A stretch of DNA of 36,086 nt. Source: JBNKHG01 sp050290225 (lineage in GTDB: Bacteria > Pseudomonadota > Gammaproteobacteria > Pseudomonadales > Cellvibrionaceae). The position numbers and the translations under genes are program-made. Each line of letters opens with the position of its first letter. Position 1 is the first letter of the stretch. Below are positions 1 through 7,870 of the stretch, one piece after another. The DNA lies in contig JBNKHG010000073.1 of assembly GCA_050290225.1 (NCBI GenBank), positions 1-36,086 of the forward strand, read 5' to 3'. The notes beneath the pieces were generated by a model that was not told the origin of the DNA, ran no database searches, and saw nothing but the letters and a program-made list of their open reading frames with translations.

Positions 1-17
1 GTTTGGGGATTTTTCAT
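1..17 (-). CDS. Possible start of a minus-strand gene leaving the window
   Basis: An ATG on the minus strand at position 17 opens a frame reading M-K-N-P-Q before the window ends. It is preceded by a Shine-Dalgarno-like AAGGG at about 6 nt spacing. Farther upstream, at 92-97, the minus strand reads TATAAT, a good -10 hexamer, although no convincing -35 hexamer stands at the right distance. Five codons cannot identify the product. The call rests only on start-site context. Confidence 0.3.
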
Positions 18-657
18 GATTAACCCTTACACTAAACCAAAACAATTTTTCAGAGCCCACCGTCCACTAAAAAACCCTATTTTTACGGAGTATTATACGT
101 TATGAGGCCACTAAATGACCCACACTAATCCGCGTAGACCCCGTTTTTTAGAACCTCTAGAGCTAATACCTCAATGGTGTCAACAGGGTTCACTGCGCCC
201 CCGCCCCGTGAGCGCTGAATAGTGTGAGTGCCGGTGATGGGATAGGTTCCTTCATGTAATCGCCTGGCAGCCAAAATGTTTCCTGCCTTTTTTAGGTTGA
301 TTTTTTGCTGTAAGGAATCGGGACTATTGCTCGACCAACCTGGGTTATTGCAGGGGATTTTCCGTTACCCGATCTCCACCTTCCCCGCGTTTTCTTCAGG
401 AGCCAACGTTGCAGAATGTAAATCGCTTAACGTTCTAACTAAAATAATTTTTAGATAGCTAAACACTCCAAAATTTTTTTATGTGCAATGTGACTTTCCC
501 CAAAGTGTTCATTTTGCGTTCGGAAAATGTTTCCATTTTTTTACTGTGCGCACTCCCTTTTAACGCCAAGCGTCTATTCTCTTAAAGAGCACTTGTCTTA
601 AAGAGCACTTGTTCCCGATCGGCTTTAACGTGAGATATCGCCAGTGGAGGCAACATC
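18..657. other. AT-rich left-edge intergenic region
   Basis: About 640 bases without a convincing gene. On the minus strand, positions 364-125 form an 80-codon open frame without an ATG. Its last 49 codons, from a TTG at 274, read like protein, with a stretch NPVDTIEVLALEVLKNG before the stop. I do not recognise the family, so it may be a gene remnant or chance. A 60-codon plus-strand frame at 276-458 has no Shine-Dalgarno site and looks like chance. The part nearest 658 presumably carries the promoter of the bacterioferritin-like gene. Confidence 0.4.
581..612. repeat. Tandem 16-bp direct repeat (2 copies)
   Basis: The unit CTTAAAGAGCACTTGT occurs twice with no spacer (581-596 and 597-612), about 45 bp before the start of the bacterioferritin-like gene. 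The copies are identical. Its place in the 5' leader suggests either a recent slippage duplication or a paired regulator site. Nothing else supports a function. Confidence 0.8.
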
Positions 658-1149
658 ATGGCACGCCCCTATCATTATGCTATTGACAGCAAGGCAGTGA
701 TCGCCAAGCTCAATCAAATTCTCGAATCCGAGCTGGCCGGTACAGTTCGCTATACCCACTACTCACTGATGGTTTTCGGATTCAGCCGTATCCCGGTTGT
801 TGGCTGGTTTCGCGAGCAGGCCCAGGAGACGCTTCTGCACGCCCAACAGGCCGGTGAACTGGTAACACACCTGGGCGGCCACCCATCACTGGGCATAGGT
901 ACATTACTGGAATCCCACCAGCACGATATGAGCGCCATTCTGCGGGAAACACTGGAGTGCGAACACGATACCCTCAAGCTCTACTTTGAACTCCTGCAAT
1001 TGGTGGAAGGTAAAGCCGTACCACTGGAAGAATATGCCCGCGATATGATCCGCCAGGAGGAGATGCACCTCGACGAAATCGACAAGATGCTACGCAAGCC
1101 GGGAGATATCGCCGTCAGTCCGGTGACCAAGGAAGTCACCAACCAATAG
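658..1149 (+). CDS. Bacterioferritin-like diiron protein
   Basis: A 163-residue ferritin-like four-helix protein, probably for iron storage or iron detoxification in the cytoplasm. Candidate diiron ligands in order are E25, E57 with H61, E102, and the E134-x-x-H137 pair in the RQEEMH motif. These match the ligand order of bacterioferritins by eye. The helix-2 pair is spaced E-x3-H instead of the classical E-x2-H, and I see no methionine at the usual haem-ligand place, so this may be a non-haem subfamily. Length fits the family (about 155-165). The ATG follows a GGAGG-type site. It stands alone, with a duplicated 16-bp sequence in its leader. Confidence 0.8.
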   Translation: MARPYHYAIDSKAVIAKLNQILESELAGTVRYTHYSLMVFGFSRIPVVGWFREQAQETLLHAQQAGELVTHLGGHPSLGIGTLLESHQHDMSAILRETLECEHDTLKLYFELLQLVEGKAVPLEEYARDMIRQEEMHLDEIDKMLRKPGDIAVSPVTKEVTNQ

Positions 1150-1436
1150 CGGCTTCCTGCCCTTACTGGACACTCTCCGTAGCACTTGAGGCGCCAGTCA
1201 CCTGGGCGGAACCCGACATGTAAAGTGTGAATAATTCGACATTCCTGAATCTTAACAGGCTATATGATGCAGTCTGGTATGAACCCATAAACCGGCAGGC
1301 ATTATCAGATGAAAGCCCCCCCCTCTCATTTTGCTCTATCACCGGCCACCGCGGCCAGGGTCACTCCGGCGACCCACATCTGACCAGCCACTTATCATCT
1401 TAGCCACTTAAATTCAAAGGACATTGAGATATTGCC

Positions 1437-1997
1437 ATGAATAAATCCATGATAATCGGTACCGTACTCGGAGCCATCGGCGTCACAGGTGCAGGCACCA
1501 TGGCCAGTTACAAGCTCCTGGATAACGGCCCGGAGTACGCTGAAGTACTGGCCGTCGAAACCATCACCGAAACCATCAAGGTCCCCCGTGAGGTGTGTCA
1601 CGATGAAGAGGTCGCCCACCAGAAACCGGTAAAAGATAAACATCAGGTCACGGGTACTGTACTCGGTGCCGTGGTTGGCGGTGTGCTGGGCAAGCAGGTC
1701 GGTGGCGGTAACGGCAAAAAACTGGCTACCCTGGCCGGCGCCGCGGCGGGTGGTTACGCCGGCAATAAAATCCAGGAAGGCATGCAGGAAAAAGATACCT
1801 ACACCACCACCGAGCGTCGCTGTCAAACCGTGAGTGACACCCAAACCCGGGTTATCGGCTACGACGTCCGCTATCGACTGGACGGTGTAGAGGACAATGT
1901 ACGAATGGAATCCGACCCCGGCGAAAGGATCCCGGTCGTGGATGGGCAGTTGGTATTGAATCAAGCGGAAGACCAGCCCCCCGCTTCGGACGGCTGA
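1437..1997 (+). CDS. Glycine-zipper 2TM envelope protein
   Basis: A 186-residue protein with a hydrophobic N-terminus (about residues 5-22, IIGTVLGAIGVTGAG) serving as signal or anchor. A central glycine zipper at about 71-117 (GTVLGAVVGGVLGKQVGGG, then AGAAAGGYAGNKI) is typical of the Rick_17kDa_Anti / glycine-zipper 2TM families, such as SlyB-like outer-membrane-associated proteins. The C-terminal part has paired cysteines (C59 and one in ERRCQ) and the motif IGYDVRYRLDG seen in many such gammaproteobacterial proteins. It has no lipobox cysteine, so it is not an obvious lipoprotein. It converges on the AMIN-SPOR gene. Function is probably envelope integrity; the exact role is unknown. Confidence 0.8.
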   Translation: MNKSMIIGTVLGAIGVTGAGTMASYKLLDNGPEYAEVLAVETITETIKVPREVCHDEEVAHQKPVKDKHQVTGTVLGAVVGGVLGKQVGGGNGKKLATLAGAAAGGYAGNKIQEGMQEKDTYTTTERRCQTVSDTQTRVIGYDVRYRLDGVEDNVRMESDPGERIPVVDGQLVLNQAEDQPPASDG

Positions 1998-2042
1998 GTA
2001 CGCGAATACACCTATCGGGCGGGCGACAGGGGCAATACCGGC

Positions 2043-2897
2043 CTAGTCCCGCCCCATTGCACTCTCGGAGATGCGTCTCTGCAACTGTCCCAGTCTTTCC
2101 GGCCAGGGACCGGCCTTTCTCAGTGACTCGGGCAGCAGCGCTATCGCCCGCTGGGCATCCGCCCTGGTGGCAAAGGACCCAGAGACCACCGCATACCACA
2201 ACTTGCCGGTTGAAGACCGATACCGGTAATAACACCCTCCCCACTCGGAATAACGCCGGAACCAGGGCTCCAGGGATTTATACTGCCGTACCGACATCAA
2301 CTGCAGGGTAAAACTATCGGGTCTCTGTGCGAGAAAGGCGGGCTCGCACTCACACGGCTCATCGCTGGCGATACAGACTGTCGACGGTTTTGTTACACCA
2401 CCGGTTTCGCCCGAGCCTTGATCATCGACGCCCTGCCCCCGCGCCTGCGGAGAATCTTTGAGATTGATAACAAAGTGAGACCCCTCTATTTGCGTTTCGA
2501 ATTTTGCTGGCTTTTTCAATTGCACCACCACCAGCGAAGCGCTTTCCCGGTTCGGGTGATTGATCACTTGGATTCGCTCGACAATGCCTCCGCTTGCCGG
2601 CAACAACTCCCGCTCCGCCGCGTTGACAGCGGGTTCGAAATGGAAGACCAACCTGGGTGGCTTGTCCATGGAGAAAACCGACAGGGGTTGCGGCGCCTTT
2701 TCAGAAAACAGGAGTTCGATTTTCCGCGGATCTGCCTGCAACGGCGAATAAATCAGGTTTGACAAGGTAGGCAGTGCCACCGACTCCGCTATCGAAAATG
2801 ATACAGACCCAGCAAACATCAACGCGATGAATCCACCCATCACCCTTGGGTGGAAAACCTTAAAATAAACTGATCGCAATTTCATCTCTTTCGCCAT
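2043..2897 (-). CDS. Secreted AMIN-domain and SPOR-like protein
   Basis: A 284-residue exported protein. Residues 1-37 form a long signal sequence with a basic n-region and a GGFIALMFAGSVSF core. Residues about 47-147 resemble an AMIN domain (beta-rich, LIYSPLQADPRKIELLFSE to SHFVINLKD), which localises cell-wall enzymes to peptidoglycan. Residues about 195-275 resemble a SPOR repeat (FTLQLMSV, then WYAVVSGSFATRADAQRAIA), which binds denuded septal glycan. Four cysteines (175, 182, 184, 222) could form disulphides. No catalytic domain is present, so a targeting or scaffolding role in division or envelope maintenance is inferred. The start is uncertain: an in-frame TTG at 2939 and an ATG at 2885 are alternatives; I chose the ATG giving the basic n-region. 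Confidence 0.75.
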   Translation of the reverse strand: MAKEMKLRSVYFKVFHPRVMGGFIALMFAGSVSFSIAESVALPTLSNLIYSPLQADPRKIELLFSEKAPQPLSVFSMDKPPRLVFHFEPAVNAAERELLPASGGIVERIQVINHPNRESASLVVVQLKKPAKFETQIEGSHFVINLKDSPQARGQGVDDQGSGETGGVTKPSTVCIASDEPCECEPAFLAQRPDSFTLQLMSVRQYKSLEPWFRRYSEWGGCYYRYRSSTGKLWYAVVSGSFATRADAQRAIALLPESLRKAGPWPERLGQLQRRISESAMGRD

Positions 2898-3038
2898 ACA
2901 TTCAGTATGGGTGGCGTACACCAGACATACCAGTATCAATTATTTCAGGACCATGGGGATATAGACAAATGAAAAACGGGTCGCAAAATTTGTTCGATAT
3001 CAAAACACAAGCAGAGCCGCGAGACTCGTACACCCTTC

Positions 3039-4532
3039 TTAACCTTGTGTGAATTCACCCATCAACGCCCTGGCCCTTGTCACCACCGGATTAACCTTAT
3101 CTTTAGCGCCGTTCATGTAAAAAACGCTGGCACTCAAGTAACGGTCTCTCCATTCAGGGGATAGATGGGATGCATTTTCAAACGCCGCCTCAGTAAATTT
3201 GTAATCGTGGTAGCCCGTGTTTCGATCCACGGTGTAACGTCTGCTTAAAAGCAAAAAGGGTTCGCTCGAAGCTCCGCGACTGAGATAATGCAACAGCTTG
3301 CCTGCCGCAAGCTGGCGATCACGGCTGATATCGTCAAAAATTTCTGACATCACATCGTCATCCCTTTGCTGGGGTGGCCGGGGCGAAAAGGTATCGATAC
3401 GGATATCGCGGGTGTTTTTACCGAGCATCTCGCGAAACAGCGTGATAAAGGACAATCCCTGAAGCAACAGTAACCGACGCCGCGTGTCATCGGCGACGTG
3501 TTGATAGGCAAAGCGCAGGGCCTCGATCGAGGTATTGGCGTGCACGCTGATAATACCCGAGGCTCGCATAATCAATTCACCGGCCCCCAGGATTATGGCG
3601 TCCCACAGCGATTGCGGATGCACGCCATGATGCAACCACTCAATCGCACGGGCACCGATATCGAGCGCGGATTCCTCGCGCAGCGCAGTCAGCAATTGCG
3701 TGACAACCCGGTGATCCACACGACCCTGTTGCCAATTTTTGGGGAATGCCGCGGCATGTTCCCGGTTTATCCGCCAGGGACGATCAGCGGACAGGTTACT
3801 GATCGCCGGGTTGGGTTCGTCCACGTGATTTTGCAGCGCATAGACAGTGGAGCGCAGCAGGGGCTCCGCATACTCCCAGCCAATCACGTTCAGCAATCGG
3901 TAGCTGTTACTGACCGCGATGGCTTTATGGCCGATATCGCGAAAATCCCGGGCACCGTAGGAAAACAGTTGCTCGTACACCCGCGTTGGTGGAGCCACCC
4001 TCACCAACCGGATAATGGCAGCATCGGCCGCTTCCGTATCCCAAGCCTCCATTGCGCGGGTAAAAGTCGATTCTGCATCCTTCACCCCCGGCAGACGTCT
4101 GTCACCGCCGGGAGGCAGACGCCAGTCGCCGTTGAGGGTATCCTGCTGCTGCGCGCCCTTGAACAGATCGGCTGCCCACAGCAGAGGTACCCAAGAATCG
4201 CTGACGGGCAGGTGCTGCAGAGTTCGGTAGACCGAGGACAGCATCATCACTGTATGGTATTTAAATCCGACCGACGGGTAGGGCTCCACATGTTCGGCCC
4301 CGGCGAGCGTCAGTGCGGCCAGCAGCTCCAGGGGGGTGACACCACGCCTGATCGCACTCACCAGCGTTGGTAAGATTTGATCCCGGGAGGTATCTACCAG
4401 CGTGGCCGACAAGCCTTTTACCCTTTCAGTATCCGGCCCTCCTCCGGGTGACGGCCCCCAGCTTCCCTGAAGGGCTCCCGGAAACAGGGCCACTGCGGCT
4501 GTCCACTGGAGTATTTGGCGACGACTGGTCAT
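3039..4532 (-). CDS. Tat-exported conserved protein of unknown function
   Basis: A 497-residue protein beginning with S-R-R-Q-I-L-Q and a hydrophobic stretch (WTAAVALFPGALQG), which fits a twin-arginine signal and so export of a folded, perhaps cofactor-containing protein. The body is mostly helical by composition. It has regularly placed histidines and acidic residues (GAEHVEPYPSVGFKYH near 78-93, FRDIGHKAIAVSNSYR near 197-212, WLHHGVHPQSLWDAIILGAGE near 300), which could bind metal or haem. I associate this pattern with an uncharacterised family found in planctomycetes and other bacteria, but I have no function for it. It is divergent from the TetR gene and shares its intergenic region. Confidence 0.7.
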   Translation of the reverse strand: MTSRRQILQWTAAVALFPGALQGSWGPSPGGGPDTERVKGLSATLVDTSRDQILPTLVSAIRRGVTPLELLAALTLAGAEHVEPYPSVGFKYHTVMMLSSVYRTLQHLPVSDSWVPLLWAADLFKGAQQQDTLNGDWRLPPGGDRRLPGVKDAESTFTRAMEAWDTEAADAAIIRLVRVAPPTRVYEQLFSYGARDFRDIGHKAIAVSNSYRLLNVIGWEYAEPLLRSTVYALQNHVDEPNPAISNLSADRPWRINREHAAAFPKNWQQGRVDHRVVTQLLTALREESALDIGARAIEWLHHGVHPQSLWDAIILGAGELIMRASGIISVHANTSIEALRFAYQHVADDTRRRLLLLQGLSFITLFREMLGKNTRDIRIDTFSPRPPQQRDDDVMSEIFDDISRDRQLAAGKLLHYLSRGASSEPFLLLSRRYTVDRNTGYHDYKFTEAAFENASHLSPEWRDRYLSASVFYMNGAKDKVNPVVTRARALMGEFTQG

Positions 4533-4722
4533 GGCTGCAGGCTCGTCGAGTGAAAAGAATAGGTGCCAGGCGATACGCTGGCCATTCCCCCTCTCTTAAA
4601 TAATAGCCCCTTACGAAGTTTTTTTTGGCCCGGTGAAAGTGCGGCCAATCTGACCGAAGCTCTCCACACCGGGCATAAACTCATAACACATTGGTTGCGC
4701 CCCGAGCGATCCAGCGCTTGTC

Positions 4723-4742
4723 AACTTACCTACAGGTAAGTT
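4723..4742. promoter_or_regulatory. Inverted-repeat operator upstream of the TetR gene
   Basis: A perfect palindrome with 8-bp arms, AACTTACC and GGTAAGTT, separated by TACA. It ends 13 bp before the TetR ATG. Its core CCTACAGGTA matches CCTACTGGTA of the second inverted repeat (5364-5391) at 9 of 10 bases, so both are probably bound by the neighbouring TetR protein, giving autoregulation. Confidence 0.75.
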
Positions 4743-4755
4743 AGCATTGCCGACT

Positions 4756-5340
4756 ATGCAAGTGAGACCTAAAAACCGCAAACAGCAAATCCTCGATCTG
4801 GCACTGGCACTGCTTCAAACCCAGGGGTTTGAAAACTTCAGCTACCAGGATTTGGCGCGTGATTTGGGGATTACCAAAGCCAGTATCCACCACCACTTCC
4901 CAAAGAAGGAGGATCTAGGGGTAGCCCTCTGCCAACTGATCCAGGACTGGCACGAGCGGGCGTTCAATAAAGCCCGCGCCTCCGGCAACGGTGCCATGGA
5001 GAAGCTCGATCATTATATCGCCAGCACCCTGCGCTACGCCTGCGGCGACAACAAGATCTGTCCCCTGAGCAGCCTGCAAGCGGATATCAACTCCCTGCCC
5101 GAGGCCATGCGCCCGGCCTTGAAACGCCTGGACGATCACGAGCTGGCGTTTGTCGCCGAGTTACTCAGGGAAGGACGCGATAGCGGCGAGCTGCAGTTCC
5201 CCGGTACGGTCGATAACCAGGCGGTTCTGGTGGTACTGGCCCTCAAAGGCGCGCTGCAGTATTCCCGGGTCCATGGCAGCCAGGTGTTCGAGGATGCCAT
5301 GACCCAAATGAAACTGTCACTCAGGAGCCAATCCACCTGA
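4756..5340 (+). CDS. TetR-family transcriptional regulator of the ene-reductase gene
   Basis: About 194 residues, the usual TetR length. The N-terminal helix-turn-helix is clear (RKQQILDLALALLQTQGF, then YQDLARDLGITKASIHHHFPKKEDL, about residues 8-55). The C-terminal part is the ligand and dimer domain; a CGDNKICPLSSL segment carries two cysteines (about 95 and 100) that could sense electrophiles, as cysteines do in NemR. That sensing role is inference. An upstream in-frame TTG at 4747 is an alternative start, and neither start has a strong Shine-Dalgarno site. The gene lies 84 bp before an Old Yellow Enzyme gene, and matching inverted repeats precede both genes, as in nemRA-type circuits. 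Confidence 0.88.
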   Translation: MQVRPKNRKQQILDLALALLQTQGFENFSYQDLARDLGITKASIHHHFPKKEDLGVALCQLIQDWHERAFNKARASGNGAMEKLDHYIASTLRYACGDNKICPLSSLQADINSLPEAMRPALKRLDDHELAFVAELLREGRDSGELQFPGTVDNQAVLVVLALKGALQYSRVHGSQVFEDAMTQMKLSLRSQST

Positions 5341-5363
5341 TTCAGTAAAAGATTTCTATCCCC

Positions 5364-5391
5364 AAAACCATCCTACTGGTAGGCAGGTTTT
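5364..5391. promoter_or_regulatory. Inverted-repeat operator between TetR and ene-reductase genes
   Basis: Nested dyad: AAAACC (5364-5369), CCTAC (5372-5376), TG, GTAGG (5379-5383), GGTTTT (5386-5391). That is 22 of 28 bases in symmetric pairing. The core matches the operator upstream of the TetR gene. It lies 33 bp before the reductase start, where a repressor would block transcription. Confidence 0.75.
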
Positions 5392-5424
5392 CAAGTCGTA
5401 ATCCATCACTCAGGAGGTAAACCG

Positions 5425-6540
5425 ATGACCAATACCGACAGCCTGTTCAAACCCTTTGCCCTGGGCGACCTGCAACTATCCAACCGGGTTGTTATGGCCC
5501 CCATGACCCGCGCCTGTTCGCCGGGTAACGTGCCCAACGAACAGGTGGTGGAATACTACCGCCGCCGCGCGGCCGGTGGCGCTGGGCTTATTATTACCGA
5601 AGGCACCTGCGTCGATCACCTGGCGGCCCACGGCTACCCCAATGTGCCCGATTTCCACGGCGCAGAGGCCCTGGCGGGCTGGAAACAGGTGGTGGACGCC
5701 GTCCATGCCGAGGGCGGCAGAATCGCTCCTCAACTCTGGCACGTGGGCGCCATCCGGCGCCCGGGCGTGAACCCCGGTGGCGACACGCCCGGCTACAGTC
5801 CTTCCGGTATAGCCCAATCCGGCAACGCGAAGGTGACCGGCCATGCCATGACCAGGACGGATATCGCCGAGGTGGTAGCGGCGTTTGCCCGGGCCGCCGC
5901 AGATGCCAAGGCCATCGGGTTTGACGCGGTGGAAATCCACGCTGCCCACGGCTACCTGATCGACCAGTTCCTTTGGGAAGGCACCAACCGGCGAGACGAC
6001 GAGTACGGCGGCGATCTGGCCGGCCGCTCTCGCTTCGCCATAGAGATCGTGAAGGCCGTGCGCGAAGCCGTGGGGCCTGAATTCCCGATTATTCTGCGCT
6101 GGTCCCAGTGGAAGCAACAGGACTACTCCGCACGCCTGGTAGACACCCCGGCACAACTGGAAGCGTTTTTGCAACCGCTGAGCGATGCCGGCGTGGATAT
6201 CTTCCACTGCTCCACAAGACGCTTCTGGGAGCCGGAATTCGAAGGCAGCGACCTCAACCTCGCCGGCTGGACCAAACAACTGACCGGCAAGGCGGTGATC
6301 ACGGTTGGCAGCGTCGGACTCAATGCCGACTTCCTGCCCAACGACGGCACGGCGAATTTTCGCGCCGCCGAACCCGCCAGCCTGGATAACCTGATGCAGC
6401 GACTGAATGAAGACGAGTTCGACCTGGTGGCCCTCGGCCGCTCACTGATCGCCAACCCGGACTGGGCCAACCAGGTCCGCAAGGGTGAGTTCGACAAGTT
6501 GAGGCCCTACGACAAAGCCCTGTTAAAGGAGTTGACGTGA
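5425..6540 (+). CDS. Old Yellow Enzyme family ene-reductase (NADH:flavin oxidoreductase)
   Basis: A 371-residue FMN-dependent TIM-barrel reductase that probably reduces activated C=C bonds or nitro and other electrophiles with NAD(P)H in the cytosol. The start is typical (LFKPFALGDLQLSNRVVMAPMTR). The substrate-binding pair H172 and H175 sits in IHAAHGYLIDQFL, and NRRDDEYGG carries the Tyr region near 194. The C-terminal phosphate-binding part reads AVITVGSVGL and LVALGRSLIANPDW. Length fits NemA-type enzymes. A strong AGGAGG site lies 8 bp before the ATG. It is the likely target of the upstream TetR protein. The natural substrate cannot be read from sequence. Confidence 0.92.
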   Translation: MTNTDSLFKPFALGDLQLSNRVVMAPMTRACSPGNVPNEQVVEYYRRRAAGGAGLIITEGTCVDHLAAHGYPNVPDFHGAEALAGWKQVVDAVHAEGGRIAPQLWHVGAIRRPGVNPGGDTPGYSPSGIAQSGNAKVTGHAMTRTDIAEVVAAFARAAADAKAIGFDAVEIHAAHGYLIDQFLWEGTNRRDDEYGGDLAGRSRFAIEIVKAVREAVGPEFPIILRWSQWKQQDYSARLVDTPAQLEAFLQPLSDAGVDIFHCSTRRFWEPEFEGSDLNLAGWTKQLTGKAVITVGSVGLNADFLPNDGTANFRAAEPASLDNLMQRLNEDEFDLVALGRSLIANPDWANQVRKGEFDKLRPYDKALLKELT

Positions 6541-6689
6541 ACCTGCCACGCTAAAGCCTATACATGCCTGAAAGGCGGTGCACGGCTTGCTGTCGCGCCC
6601 GCCCTGCCTAATTGACACAAATAGGTCTCCCCAATTCAGGTACAATAACCAGCCTTCAATCTTCTGTCCCGACAATCTGGAAACCCGCG

Positions 6690-7433
6690 ATGCTTAAAGC
6701 CCTGTTCCTCGACATGGACGAAACCCTGTGTGACACCCTGGGGGCCAATGCCAAAGCCAAGCGCCTGATGGCCGAGGCCCTGGAGGCGAAGTTCGGGCAA
6801 AATATCAACGGCCCGGCACTGGCGAACGCCTACGTCCGCGGTATTTACCGCCAATGGACAGAGGCACAACGCGCGCGCTACCTGCCGATTATCGAGCAAC
6901 AGAGTGAAGGTGCATTCAGGATTCAGCTGATTCGCGACCTGCTGTCCGAGTACGGCGAGGACAACGTCAGCGAAGCAACCGCGCAGTTTTTTCAGCACAA
7001 ATTCGATCGCGACCGCATCGAGGCCTTTGATTTCTACCCCGGTATTCCCGAATTTCTGGCCGAAGCGCGGAAATTTTTCACCCTGGTGGTGATTACCAAT
7101 GGACCGGAGTTTTCACAGATTCCCAAGATTGAGCGCGTAAAACTGGCCGAGCATGTGGACCACATCATTATCGGCGGTCAGGAACCGGAACAGAAACCGG
7201 CCGCCTCGATCTTTCACAAAGCCCTCAAACTCGCCAACTGCGAGGCCCATGAAGCGATCCACGTTGGCGACAGCCTGGCCTCGGATATCGCCGGCGCCCA
7301 CAACAGCGGCATCACCTCGGTATGGATTCAGCACCAGCAACCCCTGGATGCGGAACTGGGGATTGACCCCCACCATACGGTGCTGCATCCGAGTGAAATA
7401 CCGGCATTGATCTTCGATTTGCACCAACGCTAG
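6690..7433 (+). CDS. HAD-superfamily hydrolase, phosphatase-like
   Basis: A 247-residue HAD subfamily IA hydrolase, probably a small-molecule phosphatase of the N-acylneuraminate-9-phosphatase / YjjG-like group. Motif I is D8-M-D10-E-T, with D8 the nucleophile. Motif II is the Thr of VVITNG. Motif III is the Lys in EQKPAASIF. Motif IV is HVGDSLASDIAGA. The helical insert between motifs I and II (about 15-100) is a C1-type cap. I chose the ATG at 6690 because motif I then falls at residue 8 and GGAA precedes it; an in-frame TTG at 6612 would add 26 residues unrelated to the family. Substrate unknown. Confidence 0.85.
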   Translation: MLKALFLDMDETLCDTLGANAKAKRLMAEALEAKFGQNINGPALANAYVRGIYRQWTEAQRARYLPIIEQQSEGAFRIQLIRDLLSEYGEDNVSEATAQFFQHKFDRDRIEAFDFYPGIPEFLAEARKFFTLVVITNGPEFSQIPKIERVKLAEHVDHIIIGGQEPEQKPAASIFHKALKLANCEAHEAIHVGDSLASDIAGAHNSGITSVWIQHQQPLDAELGIDPHHTVLHPSEIPALIFDLHQR

Positions 7434-7496
7434 TACGCCTTCAAGTTGATATTGGCGCCACCATACCGGTGTGCGCCTGTATGCCTGTATGTATGT

Positions 7497-7528
7497 AGGT
7501 AAGCAGGTAAGTAGGTAAATAGGTAAGT
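7497..7528. repeat. Period-8 tandem repeat (AGGTAAGT-like)
   Basis: Four adjacent 8-mers: AGGTAAGC, AGGTAAGT, AGGTAAAT, AGGTAAGT, followed by AGG. The period fades into upstream TGTATG-type 8-mers from about 7478. The unit AGGTAAGT is identical to 4734-4741 in the TetR operator. It lies between the HAD gene and the catabolic operon, about 340 bp before the CoA ligase start. Confidence 0.75.
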
Positions 7529-7540
7529 AGGCTTCGATCC

Positions 7541-7688
7541 GGCCAGAGTGGAAGGGGTGTTTTCAGAAACACGCCGTAGACCCGTCCGTGGACCCAAAGC
7601 ACTCGTTGCACTCGCGGGGCCGGCCCGGGGCTCGGGCGCGACGTCCTTGTCGCGCACGGTTTCTGAAAACACCCCTTCCACTCAGGCC
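7541..7688. repeat. 148-bp intergenic element with 30-bp inverted arms
   Basis: Left arm 7541-7570 and right arm 7659-7688 are inverted copies identical at 29 of 30 bases (core GAGTGGAAGGGGTGTTTTC). The GC-rich centre of about 88 bp contains smaller dyads, for example GCGCGAC and GTCGCGC separated by GTCCTT. Short open frames inside on the minus strand are by-products. It could be a dispersed palindromic repeat or MITE-like element, and it could also terminate transcription from the HAD gene. I see no second copy in the window and no clear target-site duplication. Confidence 0.75.
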
Positions 7689-7870
7689 TATCATCGACGT
7701 CGATTTGTAGAGTTTTAGTGCATTATTATCTGATTGAAAGCATTCTAGCGGGCACCGCAAAATCCATAAACCTGATATCTGACATACAATTTATTAAATT
7801 ACAATTTAACTCAGCCTGATTTATCGTTTCCCCATCGTGAAGTATTACCACTTTAGGGGAAGATAACTGC

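Noticed and set aside
418..445. Sequence GCTTAAC GTTCTAAC resembling one end of an integron attC site
   Set aside because: No matching GTTRRRY partner and no imperfect hairpin of the right size follow, so there is no attC site.
6612..6689. TTG start extending the HAD protein by 26 residues
   Set aside because: The extension has no family likeness and no ribosome-binding site, and the catalytic motif fits an ATG start at 6690. The TTGACA there is also too far (23 bp) from TACAAT to be a standard promoter.
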